A stretch of 64,000 nucleotides of DNA from Mycolicibacterium parafortuitum (GTDB lineage Bacteria > Actinomycetota > Actinomycetes > Mycobacteriales > Mycobacteriaceae): the NCBI RefSeq assembly GCF_002086815.1, contig NZ_MVID01000004.1, positions 62,001-126,000 on the forward strand. The letters run 5' to 3'. The notes under the pieces are model-generated. The model was not told the DNA's origin, did not search any database, and saw only the letters and a list, made by a program, of their open reading frames with translations. Shown here piece by piece: positions 17,035 through 25,546 of the stretch. Position 1 is the first letter of the stretch. Every line of letters starts with the position of its first letter. The position numbers were made by a program, and so were the translations under genes.

Positions 17035-19020
17035 GTGACCCCGACTCCGAAACCGGTCCCCGAGGACCTCCGCGCGCTGGCGGCCGCCCACGGGGTGGCC
17101 ACCTCGTACCGCAACGAACGCCGCGAACCCGTCGACGTCGACGCCGACGTGGTGATCAAGGTGCTCGGACTGCTGGAGGTCGAGGCCGCCACCGCGGCCC
17201 ACCGCCGCGCCGAACTGGCCCGGCTGGCCGAGCGGGACCGGGCCGGGGTCCTTCCGCCGACCGTCGCGCGGCGGGTGACCGGCCGCCCGCAGCCGCTGCC
17301 CGGCGCCGCGCTGCTGGTCGGCGAGGACGGCAGCCGCACCGAGGTGCGCGACGAACTTCCCGCCGAACTGGCCCCGGGCTGGTACCGGATGCACACCCGC
17401 GACGGGCAGGAGGTCACCCTCGTCGCCGCGCCGCCGACGGTGCCCGCCGCCCCCACGACGTGGGGATGGATGCTGCAGCTCTACGCCCTGCGCTCGTCGG
17501 ACTCATGGGGCATCGGCGACCTGCGCGACCTGCGGGAGTTCGTCGAATGGACCGCCACCGAGCACGGCGCGGGAGCGGTACTGCTCAATCCGCTGCACGC
17601 ACCCGGACCGACGCACCCTGTGCAGCCGTCGCCCTACACCCCGTCCAGCCGGCGGTTCGCCAACCCGCTGGCCCTGCGCATCGAGGACATCGACGCCTAC
17701 CGTCGCACCGACCCCGACGTCCGCGCCGAGGTGGACGCGCTGCGGGTCTCGGCGAGCACCCCACGGATCGACCACGATCTGGTCTGGGCGGCCAAACGGG
17801 CTGCGCTGGAGCTGCTCTGGCGCTCCGAGGGCAGACCCGACCCGTTGGGCGACCCCGGCGCGCCCGCGGCGCTGCGCGATTGGGCCACCTACTGTGCGCT
17901 CGCCGAACGGCACGGGGGCCGATGGTCGCGCTGGCCCGAGGCCCTGCGTGATGTCGGCGGTCCCGCGGTCGCTCAGGCACGCCGGGAATTGGCGCCGCGC
18001 ATGGCATTTCACGCATGGGTGCAGACGCAGTGCGCCGGCCAGCTCGCCGCGGTGCGCACCGCGGCGCGCGACGCGGGAATGCCGCTGGGCGTACTGCACG
18101 ACCTCGCCGTCGGGGTCGACGCCGACGGCGCGGACGCCTGGGCACTGGCCGATGTGCTCGCCGCCGGGGTGAGCGTCGGAGCGCCGCCGGACAACTTCAC
18201 CCCGCGCGGTCAGGACTGGGGGTTGCCGCCATGGCGCCCGGACCGGTTGGCCGCCACCGGATACGCCGCACTCCGGGACATGCTGCAGGCCGTGCTGGCG
18301 CACGCCGACGGGCTGCGCATCGACCACGTCGCCGGGCTGTGGCGGCTGTGGTGGATCCCGCCCGGCGACGGACCGGACCGCGGCGCCTACGTGCACTACG
18401 ACGCCGAAACCATGCTCGCCGTACTGGCTTTGGAGGCACACCGGGCCGGTGCGACCGTGGTCGGCGAGGATCTGGGCACCGTCGAACCGGAAGTCACCCG
18501 GGCGCTGGCCGACAACGAGATGCTCGGGTGCGCGGTGGCCTGGTTCACTCGCGATCTGGACGACCCCGGCGAACCGTTGCTCACCCCCCGGCGCTGGCCG
18601 GAGCGGGCCGCGGCGAGCCTGTCGACCCACGATCTGCCCACGGCGGCAGGGTTTCTGCGCAGTGAGCACGTCCTGGTCCGCGCCGATCTCGGCCTGCTCG
18701 ACGATGTGCCCGCCGAGCAGGCCAACGCCGACAAGGAGCACGGTGAGTGGCTGCAGCTGTTGCGGTCCGAGGGTCTGCTGCCCGACGACGGCACCCCGGT
18801 GGACGACGCCGCGGTCATCACCGCGATGCACCGGCTGCTGGCCACCACCGCGAGCCGGCTCAAGTTGATCTCGCCCTATGACGTCCTCGCCGAGCCGCGG
18901 CAGCCGAATCTTCCCGGCACGGTGGACGAATACCCGAACTGGCGGCTCCCGCTGCCGTCGAGCCTCGAAGAGCTCAAGGCCGACCCGCGGGTCGCCGAGA
19001 TCACGGCGTTGTTTCGCTGA
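17035..19020 (+). CDS. malQ: 4-alpha-glucanotransferase (amylomaltase, GH77)
   Basis: 661 residues from the GTG at 17035. GH77 motifs: [18 protein letters not shown], the 250s-type segment LNPLHAP...[32 protein letters not shown] carrying the nucleophile Asp, [11 protein letters not shown] with the acid/base Glu, and [12 protein letters not shown] with the third carboxylate. It moves alpha-1,4-glucan chains between acceptors in maltose/glycogen metabolism in the cytosol. The N-terminal extension before residue 120 is the usual actinobacterial form. Its last 20 bp overlap the convergent ABC-F gene. Confidence 0.93.
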   Translation: MTPTPKPVPEDLRALAAAHGVATSYRNERREPVDVDADVVIKVLGLLEVEAATAAHRRAELARLAERDRAGVLPPTVARRVTGRPQPLPGAALLVGEDGSRTEVRDELPAELAPGWYRMHTRDGQEVTLVAAPPTVPAAPTTWGWMLQLYALRSSDSWGIGDLRDLREFVEWTATEHGAGAVLLNPLHAPGPTHPVQPSPYTPSSRRFANPLALRIEDIDAYRRTDPDVRAEVDALRVSASTPRIDHDLVWAAKRAALELLWRSEGRPDPLGDPGAPAALRDWATYCALAERHGGRWSRWPEALRDVGGPAVAQARRELAPRMAFHAWVQTQCAGQLAAVRTAARDAGMPLGVLHDLAVGVDADGADAWALADVLAAGVSVGAPPDNFTPRGQDWGLPPWRPDRLAATGYAALRDMLQAVLAHADGLRIDHVAGLWRLWWIPPGDGPDRGAYVHYDAETMLAVLALEAHRAGATVVGEDLGTVEPEVTRALADNEMLGCAVAWFTRDLDDPGEPLLTPRRWPERAAASLSTHDLPTAAGFLRSEHVLVRADLGLLDDVPAEQANADKEHGEWLQLLRSEGLLPDDGTPVDDAAVITAMHRLLATTASRLKLISPYDVLAEPRQPNLPGTVDEYPNWRLPLPSSLEELKADPRVAEITALFR

Positions 19021-20653
19021 CCCGGCCGCCGTCCACCCGCCAGCGGCGGTCCAGCCGGACGTTCTGCAGCATCCGCCGGTCGTGGGACACCAGCAGCAGG
19101 GCGCCGTCGTAGCTTTCCAGCGCCTGCTCGAGTTGCTCGATGGCCGGCAGATCGAGATGGTTGGTGGGCTCGTCGAGGACCAGCACGTTGGTGCCGCGCG
19201 CCTGAAGCAGCGCCATCCCGGCGCGGGTGCGTTCTCCGGGTGAGAGGTCGTCGACGGCGCGTTCGACGTGGTCGGAGCCGAGCCCGAACTTGGCCAGCAG
19301 GGTGCGCACCTCGGCGGTGCTCCAGGACGGAACCCGCTGTTCGAATGCGTCGACGAGCCGCTGCGGCCCGGCGAATTCCGCTCGGGCCTGGTCGATCTCG
19401 CCGATCTCGACGCTGGCACCCAGACTCGCCCGTCCGTCATCGGGCGCCTGCCTGCCCAGCAGCAGCCGCAGCAGCGTCGACTTCCCCGCGCCGTTGGGTC
19501 CGGTGATGCCGATCCGCTCACCGGCATCGACCTGCAGCGTGACCGGGCCGAGAACGAAGCCGCGCTGCCGTACCACCGCGTTGTCCAGCGTCGCGACCAC
19601 CGAGCTCGACCTCGGCGCGGCGCCGATGGTGAACTGCAGCTGCCATTCCTTGCGCGGCTCCTCGACTTCCTCCAACCGCGCGATCCGGCTCTCCATCTGG
19701 CGCACCTTCTGCGCCTGCTTCTCACTGGACTCGGTCGCGGCGCGGCGGCGGATCTTGTCGTTGTCGGGCGCCTTGCGGATCGCGTTGCGCACCCCGTGGC
19801 TGGACCACTCGCGCTGAACCCGCGCCCGATTCACCAGATCGGCCTTCTTCTCGGCGAATTCCTCGTACTGCTCGCGCCGGTGCCTGCGGTTGACGGCGCG
19901 CTCTTCGAGGTAGCTTTCGTACCCGCCGCCGTAGACCGTCGTGGTGTGCTGGGCCAGGTCCAGTTCCAGCACCCGGGTCACGGTGCGCGCCAGGAACTCT
20001 CGATCGTGGCTGACCAGCACCACCCCGCTGCGCAGCTCGCCGATGAGGCGCTCGAGCCGGTCCAGCCCGTCGAGGTCGAGGTCGTTGGTGGGCTCGTCGA
20101 GAAGCACCAGGTCGAAGCGCGAGAGCATCAGCGCGGCCAGCCCGACCCGTGCGGCCTGCCCGCCGGACAAGGCGGTCATCATCGTCGAGTCCGGCCGCAC
20201 CGTGTCCGTGTCGAGCCCGAGGTCGGCCAGGACCGCAGGCATCCGCTCGTCCAGATCGGCCGCGCCGGTGGCCAGCCAGTGATCGAGGGCCACCGAATAG
20301 TCGTCCGCGCCCTGTTCGGATTCGGCGAGCGCGGCCGCGGCGGCGTCCATCGCCCGGGTGGCCGCCGCGCATCCGCTGCGCCGCGCGATGTACGCGGCGA
20401 CCGTCTCGCCGGGCACCCGCTCGTGTTCCTGCGGCAACCACCCGACGAACGCGTCGGCCGGGGCCACACTGACCGTGCCCTCAAGCGGCTCGAGGTCGCC
20501 GGCGAGAATGCGCAGCAGGGTGCTCTTGCCTGCGCCGTTCGCCCCGACGACACCGACGACATCGCCGGGGGCGACCGTCAGGTCGACACCGGCGAACAGG
20601 GTGCGGTGGGCGTACCCGCCTGCGACGTCCTTCGCGACGAGCGTTGCTGTCAT
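19001..20653 (-). CDS. ABC-F family ATP-binding protein (ribosome-associated type)
   Basis: 550 residues with two ABC ATPase domains and no membrane segments. Domain 1: [31 protein letters not shown]. Domain 2: [31 protein letters not shown]. Between them (about 260-340) is a charged helical linker, the P-site tRNA-interacting motif region of ABC-F translation factors. Members either rescue stalled ribosomes or give resistance to ribosome-targeting antibiotics; which applies here cannot be said. ATG at 20653 is chosen. It runs convergently into malQ (20-bp overlap) and divergently from the hydratase gene. Confidence 0.88.
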   Translation of the reverse strand: MTATLVAKDVAGGYAHRTLFAGVDLTVAPGDVVGVVGANGAGKSTLLRILAGDLEPLEGTVSVAPADAFVGWLPQEHERVPGETVAAYIARRSGCAAATRAMDAAAAALAESEQGADDYSVALDHWLATGAADLDERMPAVLADLGLDTDTVRPDSTMMTALSGGQAARVGLAALMLSRFDLVLLDEPTNDLDLDGLDRLERLIGELRSGVVLVSHDREFLARTVTRVLELDLAQHTTTVYGGGYESYLEERAVNRRHRREQYEEFAEKKADLVNRARVQREWSSHGVRNAIRKAPDNDKIRRRAATESSEKQAQKVRQMESRIARLEEVEEPRKEWQLQFTIGAAPRSSSVVATLDNAVVRQRGFVLGPVTLQVDAGERIGITGPNGAGKSTLLRLLLGRQAPDDGRASLGASVEIGEIDQARAEFAGPQRLVDAFEQRVPSWSTAEVRTLLAKFGLGSDHVERAVDDLSPGERTRAGMALLQARGTNVLVLDEPTNHLDLPAIEQLEQALESYDGALLLVSHDRRMLQNVRLDRRWRVDGGRVSETTP

Positions 20654-20709
20654 GCCCCCATCGTCGCACCGTGGTGTCCGGCCTCCGGCGCGCGCGTTAG
20701 TGTGCTTCG

Positions 20710-21744
20710 GTGACCGCACCAGCAGAATCGTCGCCGCTCGAGGCCCGCGTCGGCCACTACTACCAGATGGCCGGCACCTACCTCGTCGGCCGCGAGAAGC
20801 TGCGGGAATACGCCCGCGCGGTGCAGGACTACCACCCCGCGCACTGGGATGTCGCCGCGGCCGAGGCGCTCGGCTACAGCGATGTGATCGCGCCTCTGAC
20901 CTTCACTTCCGCTCCCGGCATGCAGTGCAACCGGCGGATGTTCGAGGAGATCGTCGTCGGCTACGACACGTACCTGCAGACCGAGGAGGTCTTCGAGCAG
21001 CACCGGCCGATCGTGGCCGGTGACGAGCTGGTGATCGACGTCGAGCTCACCTCGGTGCGCCGCACGGCGGGGCGTGACTTCATCACCGTGACCAACACGT
21101 TCACCGACATCTCCTCGGGTGAGCGGGTGCACACCCTGCACACCACTGTGGTCGGCGTGACCGCCGAGGACATCGACGCCGGGGTCAAGGTCGCAGTGCA
21201 GAACGCGATGATGCACGACATGAACATCCTCGACATCGGCGGCTCCGACGCGCTCTACAGCAAGGAAGAGCGCCCCGAGGGTGAGATCCGCATCTCCGAC
21301 GGCGGGCTGACCCGCACCCCGGGGACGGCGTCGTTCGAGGACGTCGCGGTCGGCGACCCGCTACCCACCCATCACACCCGGCTGTCGCGTGGCGACCTGG
21401 TCAACTACGCGGGCGTCGCCGGCGACGCGAACCCGATCCACTGGGACGAGGAGATCGCGAAACTGGCCGGGCTGCCGGACGTGATCGCGCACGGGATGCT
21501 GACGATGGGGCTCGGCGCCGGATTCGTCTCCTCATGGTCGGGCGACCCGGGTGCGGTGACCCGCTACACCATCCGGCTGTCCCAGCCGGCGATCGTGTCG
21601 GCCAAAGAGGGTGCCGACATCGAGTACACCGGCAAGGTGAAGTCACTCGATCCCGAGACGCGCAGTGGCGTCCTGCTGGTGGGCGCGAAGTCGGCGGGCA
21701 GGAAGATCTTCGGCCTCGCCACCGTGAACATGCGCTTCCGCTGA
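20710..21744 (+). CDS. Fused (3R)-hydroxyacyl-ACP dehydratase, HadA-HadB type
   Basis: 344 residues made of two hot-dog domains. The first (about 10-160) resembles HadA/HadC/UPF0336 (VGHYYQMAGTYLVGREKLREY, YHPAHWD, DVIAPLTFT). The second (about 190-340) is a MaoC/HadB hydratase with the catalytic motif GDANPIHWDEEIAK and the following VIAHGMLTMGLG. Such fusions act as R-specific enoyl hydratases or hydroxyacyl dehydratases in fatty-acid or mycolate elongation or in beta-oxidation side routes. GTG start at 20710, 56 bp from the divergent ABC-F gene. Confidence 0.87.
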   Translation: MTAPAESSPLEARVGHYYQMAGTYLVGREKLREYARAVQDYHPAHWDVAAAEALGYSDVIAPLTFTSAPGMQCNRRMFEEIVVGYDTYLQTEEVFEQHRPIVAGDELVIDVELTSVRRTAGRDFITVTNTFTDISSGERVHTLHTTVVGVTAEDIDAGVKVAVQNAMMHDMNILDIGGSDALYSKEERPEGEIRISDGGLTRTPGTASFEDVAVGDPLPTHHTRLSRGDLVNYAGVAGDANPIHWDEEIAKLAGLPDVIAHGMLTMGLGAGFVSSWSGDPGAVTRYTIRLSQPAIVSAKEGADIEYTGKVKSLDPETRSGVLLVGAKSAGRKIFGLATVNMRFR

Positions 21745-21756
21745 CCTCGGCCGGCG

Positions 21757-22944
21757 TCAGCCCAGCACGGCGGGCATCGCGTCCCAGCCGCGGACGGTCG
21801 CGGTCCGCGACCGCAGCGCGCCGGCGATGTCGATGTCCCACTTCGGGAATCGGGTCAGCACCTCGTCCAGCGCGATGCGGCCCTCCAACCGGGCCAGCGG
21901 TGCGCCGACGCAGAAGTGCGCGCCGCGCCCGAAGGTCAGGTGACCGCCGGGCTTGCGCCGGATGTCGAACTCGTCCGGGTTGTCGAAGTGCCGTTCGTCC
22001 CGGTTCGCTGAGGCCAGCATCATCAGCAGCGCGCTGCCGGCCGGGATGACGCGGTCCTGAAACGTCACGTCGTCGGTCGCGACGTAGCGTGCGACGTGCG
22101 GACCGGGCGGCTCGAAGCGCAGCAGTTCCTCGATCGCACCGGGGATCAGCGACCGGTCGGTGACGAGTTCGGCGCGCTGGTCGGGGTGTTCGGCCAGCAC
22201 CTTGCCCATCCAGCCGAACAACCGTCCGGTGGTCTCCACGCCTGCGCCGGCGACCACCGCCAGGAAGATGGTCAGCTCCTGTTTGGTCAGCTTGCGGGTG
22301 GTTCCGGTCTCGTCCTCGAATTCGACCGCGAGCAGTTCGGTGATGAGGTCGTCGGACGGGTTCTTCTCGCGCCAGGCGATGTACTCGCCGAACATCTCGC
22401 CGGTGAAGTAGCGGTCCTTGTCGATCTCCATCGGCTTGCCCGCTTCGTTGCGCAGTACCTCGTTGGCATGCGCGCGTACCGCGGGCTGTTCCGAGTCCGG
22501 GATGCCGGCCAACATCCCGATGGTCTTCATCGGCAGTTCGGCGCCGAGGTCCCGCACGAAGTCGAACCGGTCCGCGCCGACCAGCGGATCCAGGCAGGCC
22601 ACGCAGAAGGCCCGCACCTTGTCCTCGATCGCGCGCATCCGCTTCGGTGTGAAGGCCCGCGCGACGATGGCCCGGTGAATGGTGTGCACCGGTGGGTCCT
22701 CGTTGATGAAGACGCCGGGCGGGATCACCGGATCGGTCAGCACCACCTCAAGGATGTCGCCCTTGGCCGAGCTCAGCCGCGCGGTGTCCTTGAGCGCCGC
22801 GTCGACATCGGGGTAGCGGCTGATGCCCCAGAAGTTGTGCCGCTCATTGAAATACACCGGGGCTTCGTCGCGCAGGCGCCGGTACGTCGGGTACGGGTCG
22901 AGGTCGATCTCGACGTCCCAGGGGTCGTAGTACAGCTCGCTCAC
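21757..22944 (-). CDS. Cytochrome P450
   Basis: 395 residues. I-helix oxygen-binding motif AGAGVETT, ExxR as EELLRF, and the heme-ligand loop FGRGAHFCVGAPLAR near residue 340 with the Cys thiolate. No membrane anchor, so a soluble bacterial-type enzyme. Start chosen at the GTG 22944 because GGAGG lies 7 bp before it; a GTG two codons upstream would sit on the ribosome site. No ferredoxin or reductase gene is adjacent. It converges on the hydratase gene 12 bp away. The substrate is unknown. Confidence 0.92.
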   Translation of the reverse strand: MSELYYDPWDVEIDLDPYPTYRRLRDEAPVYFNERHNFWGISRYPDVDAALKDTARLSSAKGDILEVVLTDPVIPPGVFINEDPPVHTIHRAIVARAFTPKRMRAIEDKVRAFCVACLDPLVGADRFDFVRDLGAELPMKTIGMLAGIPDSEQPAVRAHANEVLRNEAGKPMEIDKDRYFTGEMFGEYIAWREKNPSDDLITELLAVEFEDETGTTRKLTKQELTIFLAVVAGAGVETTGRLFGWMGKVLAEHPDQRAELVTDRSLIPGAIEELLRFEPPGPHVARYVATDDVTFQDRVIPAGSALLMMLASANRDERHFDNPDEFDIRRKPGGHLTFGRGAHFCVGAPLARLEGRIALDEVLTRFPKWDIDIAGALRSRTATVRGWDAMPAVLG

Positions 22945-23051
22945 CTTCACACCTCCGGCTCGGTGTCGGCAGCATAGCCGAGCCGCTGTACATTCGTATA
23001 GCAATCGGCTGGCGCGGTTCACGCGCGCCCAGAGCGGGCATGCAGCAGGTC

Positions 23052-23846
23052 ATGGCCGAACCCACCGTCGAGAGCCGTCCGACGTCAACGTTCCTGCTGT
23101 CGGCTGCCGTCAGCCTCGCCACCGCGGCCACGCTGGTGGTCAACTATCTGGCCAACGGCCTGCCGATCAACGGGCAGACCACCGGCGAGGTGACCCGGCG
23201 CTTCGAGGTGTTCTTCGTCCCGGCCGGATATGTGTTCTCGATCTGGAGCGTCATCTACCTCGGGCTGTTCGCCTACACCGTGTACGTGGGCCTGGCCCTG
23301 GCCCGGCGCCGGGCCGACAGCGGCGCCGCCCGCGCGATCGCACCCTGGTATCTGCTCACCGCGGCGGCGAACTGCACGTGGCTGCTGGCCTGGCACCACA
23401 ACCTCTTCCCGCTGAGCATGGTCCTGATGGCCGTGCTGCTGGGTGCGCTGATCGTCATCTACCGGATCCAGGCCGCCCGGCCGGCGACCTCGGCGCTGGA
23501 ACGGTGGTCGGTGCACATCCCGTTCCGGGTGTATCTGGGCTGGATCTCGGTGGCCACCATCGCCAACGCGACGATCACCCTCGACGACGCGGGCTGGTCG
23601 GGCTTCGGCCTGAGTGAACCGGCCTGGGGTGTGATCATGGTGCTCGTGGCCGCCGGTCTGGGCGTGACGATGGGGCTGCGGCACGGCGACATCGCCTATC
23701 TGCTGGTGCTCATCTGGGCGCTGATCGGCATCGCGGTCCGGCTGCACGACACCACCCCGGTCCTGGTCGCGTCGCTCGGCGGGGCCGCCGCACTCGCCGT
23801 GACGGCGGTTCTGGCCGCACGGTCCCGGCCCGCAGCACAGACGTGA
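23052..23846 (+). CDS. TspO/MBR-related membrane protein (tryptophan-rich sensory protein-like)
   Basis: 264 residues, about seven hydrophobic helices. The pattern VVNYLANGLPINGQTTG, then FVPAGYVFSIWSVIYLGLFAY and AANCTWLLAWHHN is that of the larger TspO-like/tryptophan-rich sensory proteins, longer than classical TspO of about 160 residues. ATG at 23052 is used; an in-frame ATG at 23040 is also possible. Function in this subgroup is unclear; TspO relatives bind porphyrins and heme, which is of interest because a heme oxygenase gene lies two genes downstream on the other strand. Confidence 0.72.
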   Translation: MAEPTVESRPTSTFLLSAAVSLATAATLVVNYLANGLPINGQTTGEVTRRFEVFFVPAGYVFSIWSVIYLGLFAYTVYVGLALARRRADSGAARAIAPWYLLTAAANCTWLLAWHHNLFPLSMVLMAVLLGALIVIYRIQAARPATSALERWSVHIPFRVYLGWISVATIANATITLDDAGWSGFGLSEPAWGVIMVLVAAGLGVTMGLRHGDIAYLLVLIWALIGIAVRLHDTTPVLVASLGGAAALAVTAVLAARSRPAAQT

Positions 23847-23858
23847 TAGGCACGACGG

Positions 23859-24497
23859 GTGAGTGCCCAACCTCCGCTGCTGCTCGCGCTCGATCTGATC
23901 GGCACGTTCGTGTTCGGGCTGAACGGCGCTCTGACGGCCGTGCGCGCCACCCGGTTGGACGTGGTCGGGGTGGTCACCCTCGGCATGATGACGGCACTCG
24001 GCGGCGGCGTGATCCGCGACGTCCTGATCGGTGCGGTCCCGCCTGCGACGTTTCAGCTCTGGTACTACTTCGCACTCGCTCTCGGCGGCGGGTTGATCGC
24101 GTTCGCGTTGAGCCGCAAGCTGCACCGCCTGGAGATGCCGATCACGGTGCTCGACGCGGTCGGGCTCAGCGTGTTCGCGGTGATGGGCGCGGGTAAGGCG
24201 GTCGAGTACGGCCTCGGGGTCGGGCCTGCGGTGCTGCTCGGCGTGATCACCGCGGTCGGCGGCGGCACCATCCGCGACCTGATGATCGGGCAGGTTCCGA
24301 CCGTCCTGCGCAGTGAGCTCTATGCGATACCCGCGCTGGTGGCTGCGACGCTGACCGTCGCGGCGATGGGGATCGGCATCTACGGTCTGTCCGCCGCACT
24401 GGTGGCCGCATCGGCCTGCTTCGTGATCCGGATGGTCGGCGTGCACTTCAACCTCAACGCCCCCGAACCTCCGGGCAGCAGGGATCAGCGCCGGTAA
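23859..24497 (+). CDS. Trimeric intracellular cation (TRIC) channel family protein (UPF0126)
   Basis: 212 residues with about seven membrane helices arranged as two repeats, each carrying the conserved glycine-rich motif: GGGVIRDVLIG in the first and GGGTIRDLMIG in the second. This duplicated GGGxxRD pattern defines bacterial TRIC channels, which conduct K+ and Na+. GTG start at 23859 is 12 bp after the TspO-like stop, so the two are probably one transcript. Its last 13 bp overlap the convergent heme oxygenase gene. Confidence 0.87.
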   Translation: MSAQPPLLLALDLIGTFVFGLNGALTAVRATRLDVVGVVTLGMMTALGGGVIRDVLIGAVPPATFQLWYYFALALGGGLIAFALSRKLHRLEMPITVLDAVGLSVFAVMGAGKAVEYGLGVGPAVLLGVITAVGGGTIRDLMIGQVPTVLRSELYAIPALVAATLTVAAMGIGIYGLSAALVAASACFVIRMVGVHFNLNAPEPPGSRDQRR

Positions 24498-25135
24498 TCC
24501 GGCAGCGCCGCGGCCAGTTCGTCGAATACCGCCTGATTCAGCGCGAAGGCCGTCTTCACCTCGGCCACCACGCGTTCGGTCTCACCGGCGTTCAGACCGA
24601 TCCGGTCAAGCCGGTCGCGGTAATCGTCCTTGTACGGCTTGACGCGCACCGGGAAACGGTAGAACGCCAGACCCGCACCCGCGAGCTCGAACTCGCGATC
24701 CAGGATCCGGCCCATCGCCTGGCCGCCGGACAGGTCCCCGAGGTAGCGGGTGTAGTGGTGGGCGACCAGCGCACCGCCCCAACATGATTCGCCGATCCGC
24801 TCCCGATAGCGTTGCGCGGCAGGTGAATCGACATGGTGGTCGGTGCCGGGCGCCCAGTGGCGCAGGTCCGCGTCGATAGCCGGCACGCGCTCCAGTCGCG
24901 GATCGTAGACCGCGGCGACCAGCGGATCGTCACGATGCGTCCGGATCGCGTCTTCGAGAGCCTGGTAGATCACCCGCAGCCGAAGCAGGTATGCGGTGTA
25001 GCCGCGCGCATCGACGCGGCCGGCGAGCAACTCGGTCACGAACGGCGATTGCTCGGCGGCTTCGTGCTCGGCCGCGGAGCCTTCCCGGATCGCGACGGAC
25101 AGCGGCCGCAGAGCTTCGGCGGTACTGGGTCGCAT
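24485..25135 (-). CDS. Heme oxygenase (biliverdin-producing, HmuO-type)
   Basis: 216 residues. The N-terminal helix holds the proximal heme-ligand His in SAAEHEAAEQSPF, and the distal helix is YTRYLGDLSGGQAMGRIL, both diagnostic of canonical heme oxygenases, with a following FYRFP and a basic KPYKDDYRDRLD. It opens heme to biliverdin, CO and Fe2+, supplying iron from heme. Acts in the cytosol with an electron donor not encoded here. It is distinct from MhuD, the heme degrader usually described in mycobacteria. Confidence 0.9.
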   Translation of the reverse strand: MRPSTAEALRPLSVAIREGSAAEHEAAEQSPFVTELLAGRVDARGYTAYLLRLRVIYQALEDAIRTHRDDPLVAAVYDPRLERVPAIDADLRHWAPGTDHHVDSPAAQRYRERIGESCWGGALVAHHYTRYLGDLSGGQAMGRILDREFELAGAGLAFYRFPVRVKPYKDDYRDRLDRIGLNAGETERVVAEVKTAFALNQAVFDELAAALPDYRR

Positions 25136-25182
25136 GGCGCAAGCCTAGCCAACGGTGCTCAATGGCGTCAGCCCGAGCGCTC

Positions 25183-25392
25183 CTAGGCGACGGCGGTGCC
25201 GCAGATCCCGCACACCTCGAACTGCCGGCGGCCCCACCGTGCGACCGGAACGAAGAACACGCTCAGCTGTTTGAACTCCCGCATCCGGTTCCACTGCGTG
25301 GTGTTGTGACACCGGGGGCAGGTCCTGACCTGGCCCGCGCCGAGGTACTTCTGCTTGGTGCCGTAACCGAAGAAGAGCAACACCTCTTCCAC
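25183..25392 (-). CDS. Small zinc-ribbon protein
   Basis: 69 residues. Two knuckles, CPRCHN at about 25 and CGICG near the C-terminus, make a four-Cys zinc ribbon (zinc-ribbon_15-like) following a short hydrophobic start LLFFGYGTK. The family is widespread in actinobacteria and uncharacterised. It sits alone, 47 bp upstream of the heme oxygenase on the same strand. ATG at 25392. Confidence 0.75.
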   Translation of the reverse strand: MEEVLLFFGYGTKQKYLGAGQVRTCPRCHNTTQWNRMREFKQLSVFFVPVARWGRRQFEVCGICGTAVA

Positions 25393-25546
25393 ACTAGAGA
25401 GTTCCGGCTGGCACCCATGCCGTTCGCCAGGTAGCGGTCCCCCGTGTTGGTGGGCAGCACCGCAGACATCGACCGCCGGGGACGCGAAGGTACTTCACAA
25501 CAGATATCCCGCACGATACCTCGCCATCCCCGAAGGAGTGGTCGAC

